A stretch of 64,000 nucleotides of DNA from the NCBI RefSeq assembly GCF_001025135.1, contig NZ_AP012323.1, positions 992,001 to 1,056,000 of the forward strand, written 5' to 3'. Under the pieces are notes generated by a model. That model saw nothing but the letters and a program-made list of their open reading frames with translations. It had not been told where the DNA came from and searched no databases. Position 1 is the stretch's first letter. Every line of letters starts with the position of its first letter. Below are positions 7,039 through 17,060 of this stretch, piece after piece. The translations under genes and the position numbers were made by a program. Source of the DNA: Bifidobacterium bifidum ATCC 29521 = JCM 1255 = DSM 20456. Lineage in GTDB: Bacteria > Actinomycetota > Actinomycetes > Actinomycetales > Bifidobacteriaceae.

Positions 7039-9717
7039 ATGCGCACTTCAGAAATCGCGAAGCGCTATCTGGATTACTTCTCCAAGCACGACCATCTGGT
7101 CATGCCTTCGGCGTCACTGATCTCGCCGAACCCGACCACGCTGTTCACCATCGCCGGCATGGTGCCGTTCATCCCGTACCTGCTCGGCGAGCAGACCCCT
7201 CCCCACAAGCGCATGGCCTCCAACCAGAAGTGCGTGCGCACGCTCGACATCGACGAGGTCGGCAAGACCACCCGTCACGGCACCTTCTTCCAGATGCTCG
7301 GCAACTTCTCCTTCGGCGACTACTTCAAGGAGGAGGCGATCCACTACGCCTGGGAGCTGCTGACCACGCCGCAGCCCGAAGGTGGTTACGGCTTCGATCC
7401 CGAGAAGCTGTGGGTCACCACGTACACCGATGATGAGGAAGCCCGCTCGATCTGGAAGAACGAGGGCTTCGACCCCGAGCACATGCAGATCTTCGGCATG
7501 GAAGACAACTTCTGGACCACCGGCGGCCCCGGCCCCGGCGGCCCCTGCTCCGAGATCTACGTGGACCGCGGACCCGAATACGGCAAGGACGGCGGCCCCG
7601 CGGCCGACGAGACCCGTTTCATCGAGATCTGGGATCTCGTGTTCGAGAACTACGAGGTCGACAACGTCAAGTCCAAGACCGACCTGCACATCGTCGGCGA
7701 GCTCAACCAGAAGAACATCGATACCGGTGCCGGTCTGGAGCGTCTGGCCTACCTGATGCAGGGCAAGCAGAACATCTACGAGACCGACGAGGTCTACCCG
7801 GTCATCGAAGCGGCTGAGCAGCTTTCCGGCCGCAAGTACGGCGAGGACGCGGCCGCGGACGTCAAGTTCCGCGTCGTGGCCGACCACGTGCGTTCCGCGC
7901 TGATGATCATGTCCGACGGCGTGCGCCCGTCCAACGTCGGCCGCGGCTACGTGCTGCGCCGACTGCTGCGCCGCACCATCCAGGCCATGCGCGTGCTGGG
8001 CGTCACCGAGCCGGTGATCCCGCACCTGCTTCCCGTCTCCAAGGACGCGATGGTCGCCAGCTACCCGGAGCTCGAAAAGACGTTCCATGACGTCTCCGAA
8101 TCCGCCTACGGCGAGGAGGACGCGTTCCGCCGCACGCTCGACAACGGCATCGAAATCCTCGACGTCGCCGTCAACAAGGCGAAGAAGACCTCCGACCCGG
8201 TCGTCTCCGGCGACGATGCGTTCACGCTGCACGACACCTACGGCTTCCCGATCGAGCTGACGCTGGAGATGGCGGCCGACCAGGGCGTCAAGGTCGATGA
8301 GGCCAAGTTCCGCGAGCTGATGAGCGAGCAGAAGTCCCGCGCCCGTGCCGATGCGCTGAAGAAGCGCCACAACGTTGACCTGAGCGTGTACGACGACTTC
8401 AAGAAGACGCTCGTGCAGCCCATCGACTTCCTCGGCTACACCGACATGTCCGCTCGCGGCCGCGTCCTCGGCATCATGCAGGAGGGCAAGGGGTCGGTTC
8501 CGGCCGTCAGCGCCCCCGCGAACGTCGAGGTCATCCTCGACCGTACGCCGTTCTACGCCGAGGCCGGCGGCCAGCTCGCCGATCAGGGCGAGATCCTGTC
8601 CGACGATGGCGCGGTGCTCGAAGTCGACGACGTGCAGAAGCCGATCAAGGATCTCATCGTCCACCAGTGCCGTCTGACCGAAGGCACGCTGGCCGTCGGC
8701 ACCGAGGTGAGCGCGAGCATCGATCTCGCCCGCCGCGGCGCCATCGCCCGCTCGCACACCGCCACGCACATGGTCCACAAGGCCCTGCGCGAGGAGCTCG
8801 GCCCCCAGGCTACGCAGCGTGGATCCGAGGATGCGCCGAACCGCCTGCGCTTCGACTTCCAGTGGTCGTCGGCACCGAGCAAGGACGTGATGAACACCGT
8901 CGAGGCGCGAGTCAACGACCGTCTGCGCGACAACCTGATCGTCACCACCACCGAAATGAAGTTCGACGACGCGATCGCGCTCGGCGCGATGCACCTGTTC
9001 GGTGAGAAGTACGGCGACGTCGTGCGCGTGGTCTCCATCGGCGAGGACGGCTGGAGCCGCGAGCTGTGCGGCGGCACCCACGTCGACCACGTCGGCAAGA
9101 TCGGCTCGATCAACATCATGTCCGAAGCCTCGATCGGCTCCGGCGTGCGCCGTGTGGATGCCGTCGTCGGCCAGGGCGCCTACGAGTTCAACGCCCGCGA
9201 GCACGCCCTGGTCTCCCAGCTGTCCGACAAGCTCAACGCACGCCCGGACGAGCTGGCGGAGCGCGTCAACACGCTGCTGGCCAAGCTCAAGGAATCCGAC
9301 CGCCGTCTGGCCGCCATGTACGAAGGCCAGCTGGCCGCGTCCGTGCCCCAGCTCGTCGCGGCCGCGAAGACGTCCGCGGCGCGTGTCAAGGTCGCTGCGA
9401 AGAACGTCGGCCACTTCGGCTCGTTCGACGCGCTGCGCAAGACCGTGATGGACGTCCGCGCCCAGCTCGGCGAGGACGCGCCGGTCGTCGTCGCGCTTGC
9501 CGGCGTCTCCGAGGACGACAAGCCGATGGTCGCCGTGGCCACGAACGAGGTCGCCCGCAAGAACGGCATCAAGGCCGGCGACCTGGTTCGCGGGGCATCC
9601 AAGATGCTCGGCGGCGGTGGCGGCGGCAAGCCGGACTTCGCCCAGGGCGGCGGCTCCGACGCGAGCCGCATCGACGAGGCGCTGAAGGCACTTGAGGCCG
9701 AGGCGCTGAAGGGCTGA
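7039..9717 (+). CDS. alaS: Alanyl-tRNA synthetase
   Basis: Charges tRNA-Ala and edits mischarged Ser and Gly. The 892 residues are full length. The N-terminal class II catalytic core carries [28 protein letters not shown] and [11 protein letters not shown]. The editing domain has [12 protein letters not shown] (HxxxH) and, later, [10 protein letters not shown]. The C-Ala domain ends with [18 protein letters not shown] 7039 fits other AlaRS starts ([14 protein letters not shown]), with AAGGGAG upstream at a long 11-base spacing. An ATG at 6994 in the same frame would add an atypical 15-residue tail. ruvX follows within 8 bp, so alaS-ruvX-mltG is an operon, as in many actinobacteria. Confidence 0.97.
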   Translation: MRTSEIAKRYLDYFSKHDHLVMPSASLISPNPTTLFTIAGMVPFIPYLLGEQTPPHKRMASNQKCVRTLDIDEVGKTTRHGTFFQMLGNFSFGDYFKEEAIHYAWELLTTPQPEGGYGFDPEKLWVTTYTDDEEARSIWKNEGFDPEHMQIFGMEDNFWTTGGPGPGGPCSEIYVDRGPEYGKDGGPAADETRFIEIWDLVFENYEVDNVKSKTDLHIVGELNQKNIDTGAGLERLAYLMQGKQNIYETDEVYPVIEAAEQLSGRKYGEDAAADVKFRVVADHVRSALMIMSDGVRPSNVGRGYVLRRLLRRTIQAMRVLGVTEPVIPHLLPVSKDAMVASYPELEKTFHDVSESAYGEEDAFRRTLDNGIEILDVAVNKAKKTSDPVVSGDDAFTLHDTYGFPIELTLEMAADQGVKVDEAKFRELMSEQKSRARADALKKRHNVDLSVYDDFKKTLVQPIDFLGYTDMSARGRVLGIMQEGKGSVPAVSAPANVEVILDRTPFYAEAGGQLADQGEILSDDGAVLEVDDVQKPIKDLIVHQCRLTEGTLAVGTEVSASIDLARRGAIARSHTATHMVHKALREELGPQATQRGSEDAPNRLRFDFQWSSAPSKDVMNTVEARVNDRLRDNLIVTTTEMKFDDAIALGAMHLFGEKYGDVVRVVSIGEDGWSRELCGGTHVDHVGKIGSINIMSEASIGSGVRRVDAVVGQGAYEFNAREHALVSQLSDKLNARPDELAERVNTLLAKLKESDRRLAAMYEGQLAASVPQLVAAAKTSAARVKVAAKNVGHFGSFDALRKTVMDVRAQLGEDAPVVVALAGVSEDDKPMVAVATNEVARKNGIKAGDLVRGASKMLGGGGGGKPDFAQGGGSDASRIDEALKALEAEALKG

Positions 9718-9725
9718 ACCATCCG

Positions 9726-10184
9726 GTGGTATGGCTAGGCGTTGATTTGGGCGACGCCAGGGTCGGGCTCGCATTGTCCGACCCTGAGCTCACCTTTGCC
9801 CATCCCTATGGCAACATCCAGGCATACGGCGATTCGTTCCGTGCGCTGGATGACGTCATTACCGTCATCGAGGACGAAGCGGTGGACCACATTGTGGTGG
9901 GACTGCCGCTTCAACTTGACGGCACCGAAGGAAAAAGCGCGAAGAAGGCTCGCCGTTGGAGCGCGAACCTGGAAAAGCGCATGCGCAACTTGATGGATGA
10001 ACACGATTTCGCGTTGTACCACATTCCTCAGGTAACATTATTGGATGAACGGCTGACCACGGTCAGCGCGCATCGGCAATTGCTGGAAGCACAACTCGGG
10101 TCCCGCCGTCATCGTCCGGTGGTCGATCAGCAATCAGCTGTCGTGATATTGCAGACCGCGCTGGACGGCGCCATGAAAGTGTGA
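9726..10184 (+). CDS. ruvX: Putative pre-16S rRNA nuclease / Holliday junction resolvase YqgF
   Basis: RNase H-fold nuclease of the YqgF/RuvX family, 152 residues. It begins WLGVDLGDARVGLALSD, which carries the first acidic residue. The central DHIVVGLPLQLDGTEG strand and LLDERLTTVSAHRQL (second catalytic acid) are in order, followed by VDQQSAVVILQTALD with the last acids. In other bacteria it matures the 5' end of 16S rRNA. It starts at GTG 9726, 8 bp after alaS, and its stop is adjacent to mltG. Confidence 0.9.
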   Translation: MVWLGVDLGDARVGLALSDPELTFAHPYGNIQAYGDSFRALDDVITVIEDEAVDHIVVGLPLQLDGTEGKSAKKARRWSANLEKRMRNLMDEHDFALYHIPQVTLLDERLTTVSAHRQLLEAQLGSRRHRPVVDQQSAVVILQTALDGAMKV

Positions 10185-10195
10185 GGAGAGAGCTA

Positions 10196-11383
10196 GTGTC
10201 AGATGACCTCGCCGATTTTTTCGAGGAGAACACCCATTGGGTCGACTCCAAAGGCAACACCACGTCGGTAAAGCCCCCCAAACCGCCGAAATCACGGCGT
10301 GAAATGCGCCGTCGGCGCAATGTCCGCCGCCGCAAGACCATCATCGTGCTGACCATGGTCGTCGCGGTGCTCGTCGTGGTCATAGCCGGCGGGTTCTTCG
10401 GAGTCAGGGCGTTGCGCGCCATCAGGGACCGCAACGACGGCGACACCTACTCCGTGCAGGACTACAGCGGTCAGGGATACGGGTCCGTGGAGTTCACCGT
10501 CTCGCAGGGCGAGAGCCCGTCCAGCATCGCCAAGCGTCTCGTCGAGGCCGAAGTGGTCAAGTCCGCGGACGCGTTCACCGGTGTCTCATCGGGTATGACG
10601 CTGTACCCGGGCACCTATCAGCTGCGCAAGCACATGCCCGCGTCGTCCGTGGCGGCGATCCTGTCCGATCAGAGCAAGGCGGAGGGCTTCCTCGACGTCA
10701 ACGCGGGGGAGCGGGTGTCCGACGTCATCAAGAAGGCCGCGGCGCTCAGCGAGATCGACGAATCCGAATTCCAGAAGATCATCGACGCCAAAGGCGAGGG
10801 AATACTGCCCGCGGAAGCCGGCGGCAACTTCGAGGGATGGCTGGAACCCGGCAAGTACGACGTCAAGGGACTCGGCTCCGCGCAGAAGATCCTGAAGACC
10901 ATCGTCGACAAGCGCGTCTCCAAGCTCAACGAGATGCACGTGCCCACCGGCAACGAGCGGCAGCGGCTGCTGATCATCGCCTCCATCGCGGAGGCCGAGG
11001 TCAATTCGTCCGATTACTACGGCAAGGTGACCCGCGTCATCCTCAACCGTCTCGACCGCGACATGACGCTGGGCATGGATTCGACCACCGCGTACGGTCT
11101 GGGCATCAACGGCACACAGCTGACCAACGCGCAGCTCAACGACTCGTCGAACAAATACAACACGCGCGTCAACAAGGGACTCACCCCCACGCCCATCAGC
11201 AATCCGGGAGACAGCGCCATCCAGGCGGCGATGAACCCGGAGCAGGGCGACTGGCTGTATTTCGTCACCGTGAACCTGAGTACCGGCGAGACGAAATTCA
11301 CCACCGGCTCCGTCGAGGAGCAGAACGCGCAGTTCGAGCAGTACGTCAAGGAATACAAGGACAACAACAAGAGCGCGAACTAA
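10196..11383 (+). CDS. mltG: Endolytic peptidoglycan transglycosylase
   Basis: YceG-like lytic transglycosylase that cuts nascent glycan strands at the membrane. Order: a cytoplasmic basic tail rich in RRR/KR, a single membrane helix (TIIVLTMVVAVLVVVIAGGFF), a LysM-like region (SQGESPSSIAKRLVEAEVV) and the YceG domain. That domain has LLIIASIAEAEVNSSD, where the glutamate of the IxEAE motif is catalytic, and YNTRVNKGLTPTPISNPG near the end. GTG 10196 is preferred over GTG 10181 because GAGGAGAG lies just upstream of it. The stop overlaps the stop of the convergent prepilin peptidase gene by 4 bp. Confidence 0.9.
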   Translation: MSDDLADFFEENTHWVDSKGNTTSVKPPKPPKSRREMRRRRNVRRRKTIIVLTMVVAVLVVVIAGGFFGVRALRAIRDRNDGDTYSVQDYSGQGYGSVEFTVSQGESPSSIAKRLVEAEVVKSADAFTGVSSGMTLYPGTYQLRKHMPASSVAAILSDQSKAEGFLDVNAGERVSDVIKKAAALSEIDESEFQKIIDAKGEGILPAEAGGNFEGWLEPGKYDVKGLGSAQKILKTIVDKRVSKLNEMHVPTGNERQRLLIIASIAEAEVNSSDYYGKVTRVILNRLDRDMTLGMDSTTAYGLGINGTQLTNAQLNDSSNKYNTRVNKGLTPTPISNPGDSAIQAAMNPEQGDWLYFVTVNLSTGETKFTTGSVEEQNAQFEQYVKEYKDNNKSAN

Positions 11384-11850
11384 AGCAGCGTCGTCGCGAT
11401 GACCGCGACCACCGCCGCGCAGACGATCGCGGGTGCGAACGGGACCTTGCCCGCATGGTCGGATCGGCGCTGGGGATCGAACCTTAGCCACAGCGCCATC
11501 CATGCCAATCCCAGCAGACCCATGGCCAGCCACCAGACCACCACGGCGGTCAGCCCGGCCATCCCCACGGCCAGGCCCATGGCCAGCGTGCAGGTCACGT
11601 CGCCGAACCCCATCGATCCGGGCTTGACCATCGCCAGCCCGGCCTGCAGCACGGCACTGAGCACGGCGAACAGAGGGGCCTGCACCAGCAGGAACATCGT
11701 GTTCGCCATGACGGCGACGATGATGACCGCCACCAGCTGTGCCAGGCACCCGATGGCGATCCACAGGCGCGGCACGCGCCGGCGCCGAATGTCCTCGACA
11801 CTCACGGCGATACCACATATCAAGCTGGGAAGGTATGCAAGGTAGGTCAT
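11380..11850 (-). CDS. Prepilin peptidase, A24 family (short form)
   Basis: A 156-residue membrane protein with about six helices. It has both aspartates of the A24 aspartyl protease family: the first in SVEDIRRRRVP and the second in MGFGDVTCTLAMG (the GxGD motif). It lacks the N-terminal methylase domain of classical PilD, like the CpaA/TadV enzymes of Tad pilus systems. No pilus gene is adjacent, so its prepilin substrate must be encoded elsewhere. ATG 11850 was chosen because longer in-frame starts run antisense through aroC and have no family similarity. The last 4 bp overlap the mltG stop codon. Confidence 0.8.
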   Translation of the reverse strand: MTYLAYLPSLICGIAVSVEDIRRRRVPRLWIAIGCLAQLVAVIIVAVMANTMFLLVQAPLFAVLSAVLQAGLAMVKPGSMGFGDVTCTLAMGLAVGMAGLTAVVVWWLAMGLLGLAWMALWLRFDPQRRSDHAGKVPFAPAIVCAAVVAVIATTLL

Positions 11851-11896
11851 GACATAAGATATAGCGAAGTTACCGATTGAATCAAAGGAGCATGGC

Positions 11897-13090
11897 ATGT
11901 TGCGCTGGCAGACGGCGGGGGAATCACACGGCGAGGCGCTGGTCGCGATGATCGAGGGGTTGCCTGCGGGCGTTCGGGTCACCAGCGATGACGTCGTCGA
12001 TGCATTGGCGAGACGGCGCCTGGGATACGGGCGCGGCGCGCGCATGAAGTTCGAGCAGGATAAGGTGCGTCTGCTCACCGGCGTGCGTTTCGGCGAGACC
12101 CTGGGATCACCGGTGGCCATCGAGATCGCGAACACCGAATGGCCGAAATGGACCGAGGTGATGAGCGCGGATCCACTCGACCACGATCTGCCGCGTGAGG
12201 GGCGCAACGCCCCGCTGAGCAGGCCGCGGCCGGGACACGCCGACCTCACCGGCATGCGCAAATACGGGTTCGACGACGCGAGACCCGTGCTGGAGCGCTC
12301 CAGCGCGCGCGAGACCGCGTCCCGCGTGGCGCTGGGCGCGGTCGCCGCGCGGTTCCTTGAGCAGGCGTTCGGCATTCGCACCGTGTCGCATGTGATCTCC
12401 ATCGGAGGGGCGGGCGTCGAGGACGCCGATGACGCAGCGTTGCCGACCCCCGACGACGTCGAAGCGCTGGACGCATCCCCGGTGCGTACGCTGGACAAGG
12501 CGGCCGAGGAGAGGATGATCGCGCGCATCGACGAGATCAAGTCCACCGCCGATACCGTCGGCGGCGTGATCGAAGTGCTCGCATACGGCGTGCCCGCCGG
12601 CATCGGCACCTACGTCGAATCGGATCGCCGGCTCGACGCTGCCTTGGCCTCGGCGGTCATGGGCATCCAGGCCATCAAGGGCGTGGAGATCGGCGACGGG
12701 TTCCTGGAGGCCGTGCGCCCCGGATCGCAGGCGCATGACGAGATGGTCCCCGGCGCAGATGGGCGCATCACGCGACTGACCAACCGTGCGGGCGGCATCG
12801 AAGGCGGCATGTCGAACGGCCAGCCGATTCGCGTACGGGCCGCGATGAAGCCGATCCCCTCGATTCCGCGCGCCCTTCGCACGGTCGACGTCACCGACGG
12901 CGAGGCCGCATCCGCCATCAACCAGCGTTCCGACACCACGGCCGTGCCTGCGGCCTCCGTCGTGGCCGAGGCCATGGTCCGACTCACCTTGGCGCGATAC
13001 GCCCTTGACAAGTTCGGCGGAGACAGCGTAGCGGAGACGCGCCGCAACTTCGAGCAGTACGTCGCCTCCTGGCCGGAGCACATGCGCTGA
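11897..13090 (+). CDS. aroC: Chorismate synthase
   Basis: Last step of the shikimate pathway, converting EPSP to chorismate with reduced FMN. The 397 residues match the family. Signatures: [18 protein letters not shown] at the N-terminus with the catalytic histidine, [32 protein letters not shown], and [17 protein letters not shown] near the C-terminus. AAAGGAG precedes ATG 11897. It opens an aroC-aroKB-aroQ gene run in chorismate biosynthesis. Confidence 0.97.
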   Translation: MLRWQTAGESHGEALVAMIEGLPAGVRVTSDDVVDALARRRLGYGRGARMKFEQDKVRLLTGVRFGETLGSPVAIEIANTEWPKWTEVMSADPLDHDLPREGRNAPLSRPRPGHADLTGMRKYGFDDARPVLERSSARETASRVALGAVAARFLEQAFGIRTVSHVISIGGAGVEDADDAALPTPDDVEALDASPVRTLDKAAEERMIARIDEIKSTADTVGGVIEVLAYGVPAGIGTYVESDRRLDAALASAVMGIQAIKGVEIGDGFLEAVRPGSQAHDEMVPGADGRITRLTNRAGGIEGGMSNGQPIRVRAAMKPIPSIPRALRTVDVTDGEAASAINQRSDTTAVPAASVVAEAMVRLTLARYALDKFGGDSVAETRRNFEQYVASWPEHMR

Positions 13091-13147
13091 CGGCGCGGTA
13101 ACGTCATCCGCAACGAACCGTACGTCCTGAACCAAGGGAGAGAAACC

Positions 13148-14770
13148 ATGCCCACTCGACCAGTCGCCGTCATCATCGGTATGATGGGCGCCGGGAAGAC
13201 CCGTGTCGGCAAGGAGGTCGCGCAGCTGATGTCGCTGCCGTTCGCGGATGCCGACGTCGAAATCGAGCACGAGGTCGGCATGCGCATCCCCGAATATTTC
13301 GAGCGTCACGGCGAACCCGCGTTCCGCGAGGTCGAATCCGAGGTCATCGCCGGGATGCTGCACGGGTTCGGAGGCGTCTTCGCCCTGGGCGGCGGCGCTC
13401 CGATGACGCCCGCGGTGCAGGACGATCTCAAGGAATACATCGAGGACGGCGGCAAGGTCGTGTATCTCATGGCCGACCCGCGCGAGGCCATGGAACGGGC
13501 CCATCGCGGTGGTGGCCGGCCGATGCTGCAGGGGGACGCCGATGCCCGCTGGAAGAAGCTGTACCGCCAGCGCGACCCGGTGTACTACCGGGTGGCGAAC
13601 GTCCATGTCGAAACATACGGGCAGACGCCGCTCGCCGCGGCGAGGAAGATGATGGATATGATTACCGAACGAACGGTTCATGTGACCGGCGCGACCATCG
13701 AGGATTATGACGTGAGCATCGGGGAAGGGGCGATGAACCACCTCTCCGAGGTGCTGGGGCCGAAGCCGGTCCGGATAGCCCTGATCCACACGCAGCCGGT
13801 GCAGCGTCATTCCGACCGTGCCCGCACGCTGCTGCGACAAGGCGGCTACCAGGTGTCGGACATCGTGATCCCCGACGCCGAAGCGGGCAAGACGATCGAG
13901 GTCGCCAACGGCATCTGGCAGCGGCTCGGCGACGAGGGCTTCACACGCTCCGACGCCGTGGTGGGCGTCGGCGGAGGCGCCGCCACGGATCTGGCCGGTT
14001 TCGTGGCCGCCACATGGATGCGCGGCGTGCGGTACGTCAATTGCCCCACGTCGCTGCTCGCCATGGTGGACGCCTCCACGGGCGGCAAGACCGGCATCAA
14101 CACGCCGCAGGGCAAGAACCTCGTCGGGTCGTTCTACACGCCTGCCGGCGTGCTCGCCGACCTCAAGACACTCGTCTCGCTGCCCAACGACATCTTCATC
14201 GAAGGGCTGGGCGAGGTCGCCAAATCGGGATTCATCAAGGACCCCGAAATCCTGCACATCCTTGAAGAGCATGCGGCCGAACTTCGCGCATTCGACGGGG
14301 CTACGTTCCTTGGCAGCGGTCTGGAGAACGTGGTCGCCGAGCTGATCGAGCGCACGGTCCGGGTCAAGGCGTACCACGTCTCCGCGGACCTCAAGGAAGC
14401 GGGCCTGCGTGAATTCCTCAACTACGGCCATACACTCGCCCACGCCATCGAAAAACTTGAGCATTTCCGCTGGCGCCACGGCAACGCGGTCGCGGTCGGA
14501 TGCGTGTATGCGGCGGAATTGGGTCATCTGCTGGGCTATATCGACCAGGATCTGGTCGATTATCACCGCTCTCTGCTTGGCTCGCTCGGTCTGCCGACCT
14601 CATGGAACGGCGGCACGTTCGACGAAGTGCTGGCGCTGATGCACCGCGACAAGAAGGCTCGTGGCAACAAGCTGCGGTTCGTCGTGCTCGATTCGATCGG
14701 CCATCCGGTGCATCTGGACGATCCGCCGGCGGACGCGGTCGAGGAGGCGTTCAGACGTATCCAGGCGTGA
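13148..14770 (+). CDS. aroKB: Bifunctional shikimate kinase / 3-dehydroquinate synthase
   Basis: One 540-residue protein joins two pathway steps. The first 165 or so residues are shikimate kinase: P-loop GMMGAGKTR near residue 12, [27 protein letters not shown] and HRGGGRPML. From about residue 178 comes 3-dehydroquinate synthase: [20 protein letters not shown] (NAD site), [31 protein letters not shown] and [10 protein letters not shown] (metal and catalytic residues). The enzymes catalyse non-consecutive steps, so the gain is co-expression rather than channelling. The fusion is established in bifidobacteria. GGGAGAG precedes the ATG. Confidence 0.95.
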   Translation: MPTRPVAVIIGMMGAGKTRVGKEVAQLMSLPFADADVEIEHEVGMRIPEYFERHGEPAFREVESEVIAGMLHGFGGVFALGGGAPMTPAVQDDLKEYIEDGGKVVYLMADPREAMERAHRGGGRPMLQGDADARWKKLYRQRDPVYYRVANVHVETYGQTPLAAARKMMDMITERTVHVTGATIEDYDVSIGEGAMNHLSEVLGPKPVRIALIHTQPVQRHSDRARTLLRQGGYQVSDIVIPDAEAGKTIEVANGIWQRLGDEGFTRSDAVVGVGGGAATDLAGFVAATWMRGVRYVNCPTSLLAMVDASTGGKTGINTPQGKNLVGSFYTPAGVLADLKTLVSLPNDIFIEGLGEVAKSGFIKDPEILHILEEHAAELRAFDGATFLGSGLENVVAELIERTVRVKAYHVSADLKEAGLREFLNYGHTLAHAIEKLEHFRWRHGNAVAVGCVYAAELGHLLGYIDQDLVDYHRSLLGSLGLPTSWNGGTFDEVLALMHRDKKARGNKLRFVVLDSIGHPVHLDDPPADAVEEAFRRIQA

Positions 14771-14777
14771 CGACGCC

Positions 14778-14802
14778 GGACCGGTCTCCACATGACCGGT
14801 CC
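14778..14802 (+). terminator. Hairpin between aroKB and aroQ
   Basis: A perfect 8-bp stem GGACCGGT/ACCGGTCC with a 9-base loop lies 7 bp after the aroKB stop. A TTTT run follows 9 bases after the stem. It may attenuate transcription into aroQ rather than stop it fully. Confidence 0.5.
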
Positions 14803-14859
14803 GAGTCGTGTTTTCGCCCACCCCAGCAATATCAATCATCAGCCAAAGGAAAGTGCATC

Positions 14860-15303
14860 ATGACCAAGGTGATAGTCGTCAACGGACCGAATCTGGGCCG
14901 CCTCGGAGTGCGTCAGCCGGACGTCTACGGCAGGCAGGATCTTGAGACGCTGCGCACGCAATGCTCCCAGTGGGGCGCCGCGCTCGGGCTGAAGGTCGAG
15001 GTGCGCCAGACCGACGACGAGGCCGAGATGGTGCGCTGGATGCATCAGGCCGTCGACGAGCAGACCCCGGTGGTGATGAACCCGGCCGCATTCACGCATT
15101 ACTCGTACGCGCTGGCCGACGCCGCGCACATGGTGGGCGATGCCGGACTGCCGCTGATAGAGGTGCACATCTCCAATCCCTCCGCCCGTGATGAGTTCCG
15201 CAAGCGTTCGGTCATCAGCCCGGTCGCCACCGGCACCATCACGGGAATGGGATTCTACGGGTACAAGCTCGCGCTGGACGCCATCGCGCATCTTATCGGC
15301 TGA
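14860..15303 (+). CDS. aroQ: 3-dehydroquinate dehydratase, type II
   Basis: Converts 3-dehydroquinate to 3-dehydroshikimate. The 147 residues are the usual length for this dodecameric enzyme. Motifs: VNGPNLGRLGVRQPDVYG with the active-site arginine and tyrosine, MNPAAFTHYSYALADA, and EVHISNPSARDEFRKRS. ATG 14860 has AAAGGAAAG upstream. It shares the aro region with aroC and aroKB but is separated from aroKB by a small hairpin. Confidence 0.96.
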   Translation: MTKVIVVNGPNLGRLGVRQPDVYGRQDLETLRTQCSQWGAALGLKVEVRQTDDEAEMVRWMHQAVDEQTPVVMNPAAFTHYSYALADAAHMVGDAGLPLIEVHISNPSARDEFRKRSVISPVATGTITGMGFYGYKLALDAIAHLIG

Positions 15304-15388
15304 TCCGCAGTCGCAGAACCGTTTCAACGGGTGGTCATCATTGCTGGTGCGCTTGCGCGTCGGGCTTGCTGCGCCTAGTGTGGTGTCC

Positions 15389-16168
15389 ATGAACGATGAA
15401 GCGAATCAGGGGTACCCGCAAGGTCCGGCCAATGGCGGTTATCCGAACGGTGCATCGCTTTACGGGGTTCAGGGCGATGCACACAACGGCAACAACGATT
15501 ATCCGCAGTATGGAGCTGCTTCGCAGCCCGGGGAGCATCAGCCCGGTTACGCGCAGCCCGGTTACCCGCAACATGACTCCTGGCAGGGTCAGGGCGGCTA
15601 CGCCGGCGGCCAGCGTCCGCCGGCAGGCGGGCAGCCCGTCTATCCTCCGGTGGGAGCAGGCCAACGGCAGCAGCCATACGCCGGCGGCTATCCGCAGCAG
15701 GGTGCGTATCAGCGTACTCCGTACCAGCCGTACGGTCAGCCTCCGAAGAAGAACAACACGGGCAAGATCATCGCCATCGTCGTCTCCATCGTCGTCGCGT
15801 TGGCCCTGATCGGCGTGCTGGTTTGGGCGTTGACGTCCAAGGGAGGCGACGGCAAGGACGGCAAGGGCACCGAAACGTCGCAGACGACGAACGGCGGTTC
15901 GAACAACAAGAACAAAGATGGCTACATCGAGGTTCCGCGCGGCGACTCGAACGGAAACTCCGACGACGACTCCTACGACTCCATCAACAAGGACTACCAG
16001 CAGAAGAAGCAGGAGCTGGACAAAAAGAAGCAGGAGCTGCAGCAGGAACTCGACAACTACAAGAAGAAGTACGGCGGCTCAAGCTCGTATGACAACCAGA
16101 ATTCGTACGATTCGTATGGCGACTCCTATGATTCGTACGGTGATTCCTACGATTCGACGGGCTACTGA
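15389..16168 (+). CDS. Gly/Gln/Tyr-rich membrane protein with C-terminal SYDSYGD repeats
   Basis: A 259-residue protein of low complexity. Residues 1-120 are rich in Gly, Gln, Tyr and Pro (many QPGY and GGY units). One membrane helix, IIAIVVSIVVALALIGVLVWALT, follows. Outside it are a Lys/Gly/Asp linker, a short heptad-like helix (QQKKQELDKKKQELQQELDN), and a tail of three SYDSYGD-type repeats. The topology suggests a cytoplasmic disordered N-terminus and an external repeat tail. No enzymatic motif is seen. ATG 15389 was chosen; longer starts overlap aroQ out of frame. It has no strong ribosome binding site. Function is unknown. Confidence 0.75.
   Translation: MNDEANQGYPQGPANGGYPNGASLYGVQGDAHNGNNDYPQYGAASQPGEHQPGYAQPGYPQHDSWQGQGGYAGGQRPPAGGQPVYPPVGAGQRQQPYAGGYPQQGAYQRTPYQPYGQPPKKNNTGKIIAIVVSIVVALALIGVLVWALTSKGGDGKDGKGTETSQTTNGGSNNKNKDGYIEVPRGDSNGNSDDDSYDSINKDYQQKKQELDKKKQELQQELDNYKKKYGGSSSYDNQNSYDSYGDSYDSYGDSYDSTGY
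16103..16165 (+). repeat. Three 21-bp in-frame tandem repeats (SYDSYGD)
   Basis: Units at 16103-16123, 16124-16144 and 16145-16165 encode SYDSYGD, SYDSYGD and SYDSTGY just before the stop. Synonymous differences between units show that the repeat is old or selected at protein level. Copy number can change without breaking the frame. Confidence 0.85.
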
Positions 16169-16242
16169 TCCGCGTCGAACGAGGTGTCGGCCGGCTCGAC
16201 GCGGCTGACCGCGTTCGACCGGTAGATTGTGTGACGCGGGCA

Positions 16243-16965
16243 TCATCCCTGACGGCGCATGCCGTCTTCGGTATGATGCCCGGTCCATTTGAGCACCGCC
16301 TGGACGCGGTTTTCGGCGTTGAGCTTCTGCATGGATGACTGCGCGTGCTTGCGCACGGTGGCCGCTTTAATGCCGAGTCGTTTCGCTATCGATAGGTCGG
16401 TCAGCCCACGCGACATAAGATCGAGCACCTGCACTTCGCGGTTGGAGACCAGGTCAGCCCGTTTCGGCGTCTCATGCGCGAGCTGGTCGAATGAGGCACG
16501 GGCGTCAACGAACCCGAAATCACCGTAAACGCCTCCGCCAAGTACCGTCGCCAAGCCTTCGAGTATTTCCTGCTCGTCGTTCTTGCTGACCAGTCCTTGG
16601 GCGCCGGCCTGCGCCACGTCGAATCCGAACGTCTCCTTGGCGAACGAGGTCATGGCCAGAAGCTTCACCATGCTGTCGCGTCGGCGGATACGACGGCATA
16701 CCATGACGCCCGACATGGATTCCATCGACAGGTCGACCAGGACCAGATCTGGTCTCGTCCGGGCGTCCAGCGTCAGGCTCACGGCGCGCGGCCCGTCGAT
16801 GACCGACCAGGCTATGCGCAGTCCAGGTGTCATTTCGAGAACGAGACGCTCCAGCGAATCCAATGACCGCCTGTCATCATCAACCATGCCGATTGTCCCA
16901 GTCAGGTCATCGAAAATCCCCATACAATCACATACCTCATCATATGCTTTCAGGTTTCCCCCCAT
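16243..16965 (-). CDS. Response regulator, NarL/LuxR type
   Basis: A 240-residue two-component regulator. The receiver domain (about 25-150) has acidic residues in GMVDDDRRSLDS, the phospho-acceptor in LVLVDLSMES, a threonine in LLAMTSF and the lysine in GLVSKND. The C-terminal LuxR helix-turn-helix (about 175-235) reads LVSNREVQVLDLMSRGLTDL, then SIAKRLGIKAATVRKHAQSS. ATG 16965 is preferred because AAGGGGG lies 5 bases upstream. A longer ATG at 17067 lacks this. No histidine kinase gene lies nearby, so it is an orphan here. The only minus-strand neighbour is the decayed pilin/sortase locus, which may once have been its target. Confidence 0.85.
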   Translation of the reverse strand: MGGNLKAYDEVCDCMGIFDDLTGTIGMVDDDRRSLDSLERLVLEMTPGLRIAWSVIDGPRAVSLTLDARTRPDLVLVDLSMESMSGVMVCRRIRRRDSMVKLLAMTSFAKETFGFDVAQAGAQGLVSKNDEQEILEGLATVLGGGVYGDFGFVDARASFDQLAHETPKRADLVSNREVQVLDLMSRGLTDLSIAKRLGIKAATVRKHAQSSMQKLNAENRVQAVLKWTGHHTEDGMRRQG

Positions 16966-17060
16966 AGTAACCCCCTTATATACCCCCGTCAAAATCAACG
17001 GGTGTTGCATCCATGCCCCCATGTTTGATGCCAGGATATGAGGGTGCATTGTTGCTGTAA

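Noticed and set aside
7114..9774. 886-codon open frame on the minus strand
   Set aside because: It lies antisense to alaS in a GC-rich gene. It has the His/Asp/Val/Gly-rich composition of mirror frames and no family motif.
11851..12609. N-terminal extension of the prepilin peptidase
   Set aside because: In frame but antisense to aroC, Ser/Thr-rich and unlike any A24 protein. The natural start is ATG 11850.
12107..14566. 819-codon open frame on the minus strand
   Set aside because: It runs antisense through aroC and aroKB and is explained by codon bias of those genes.
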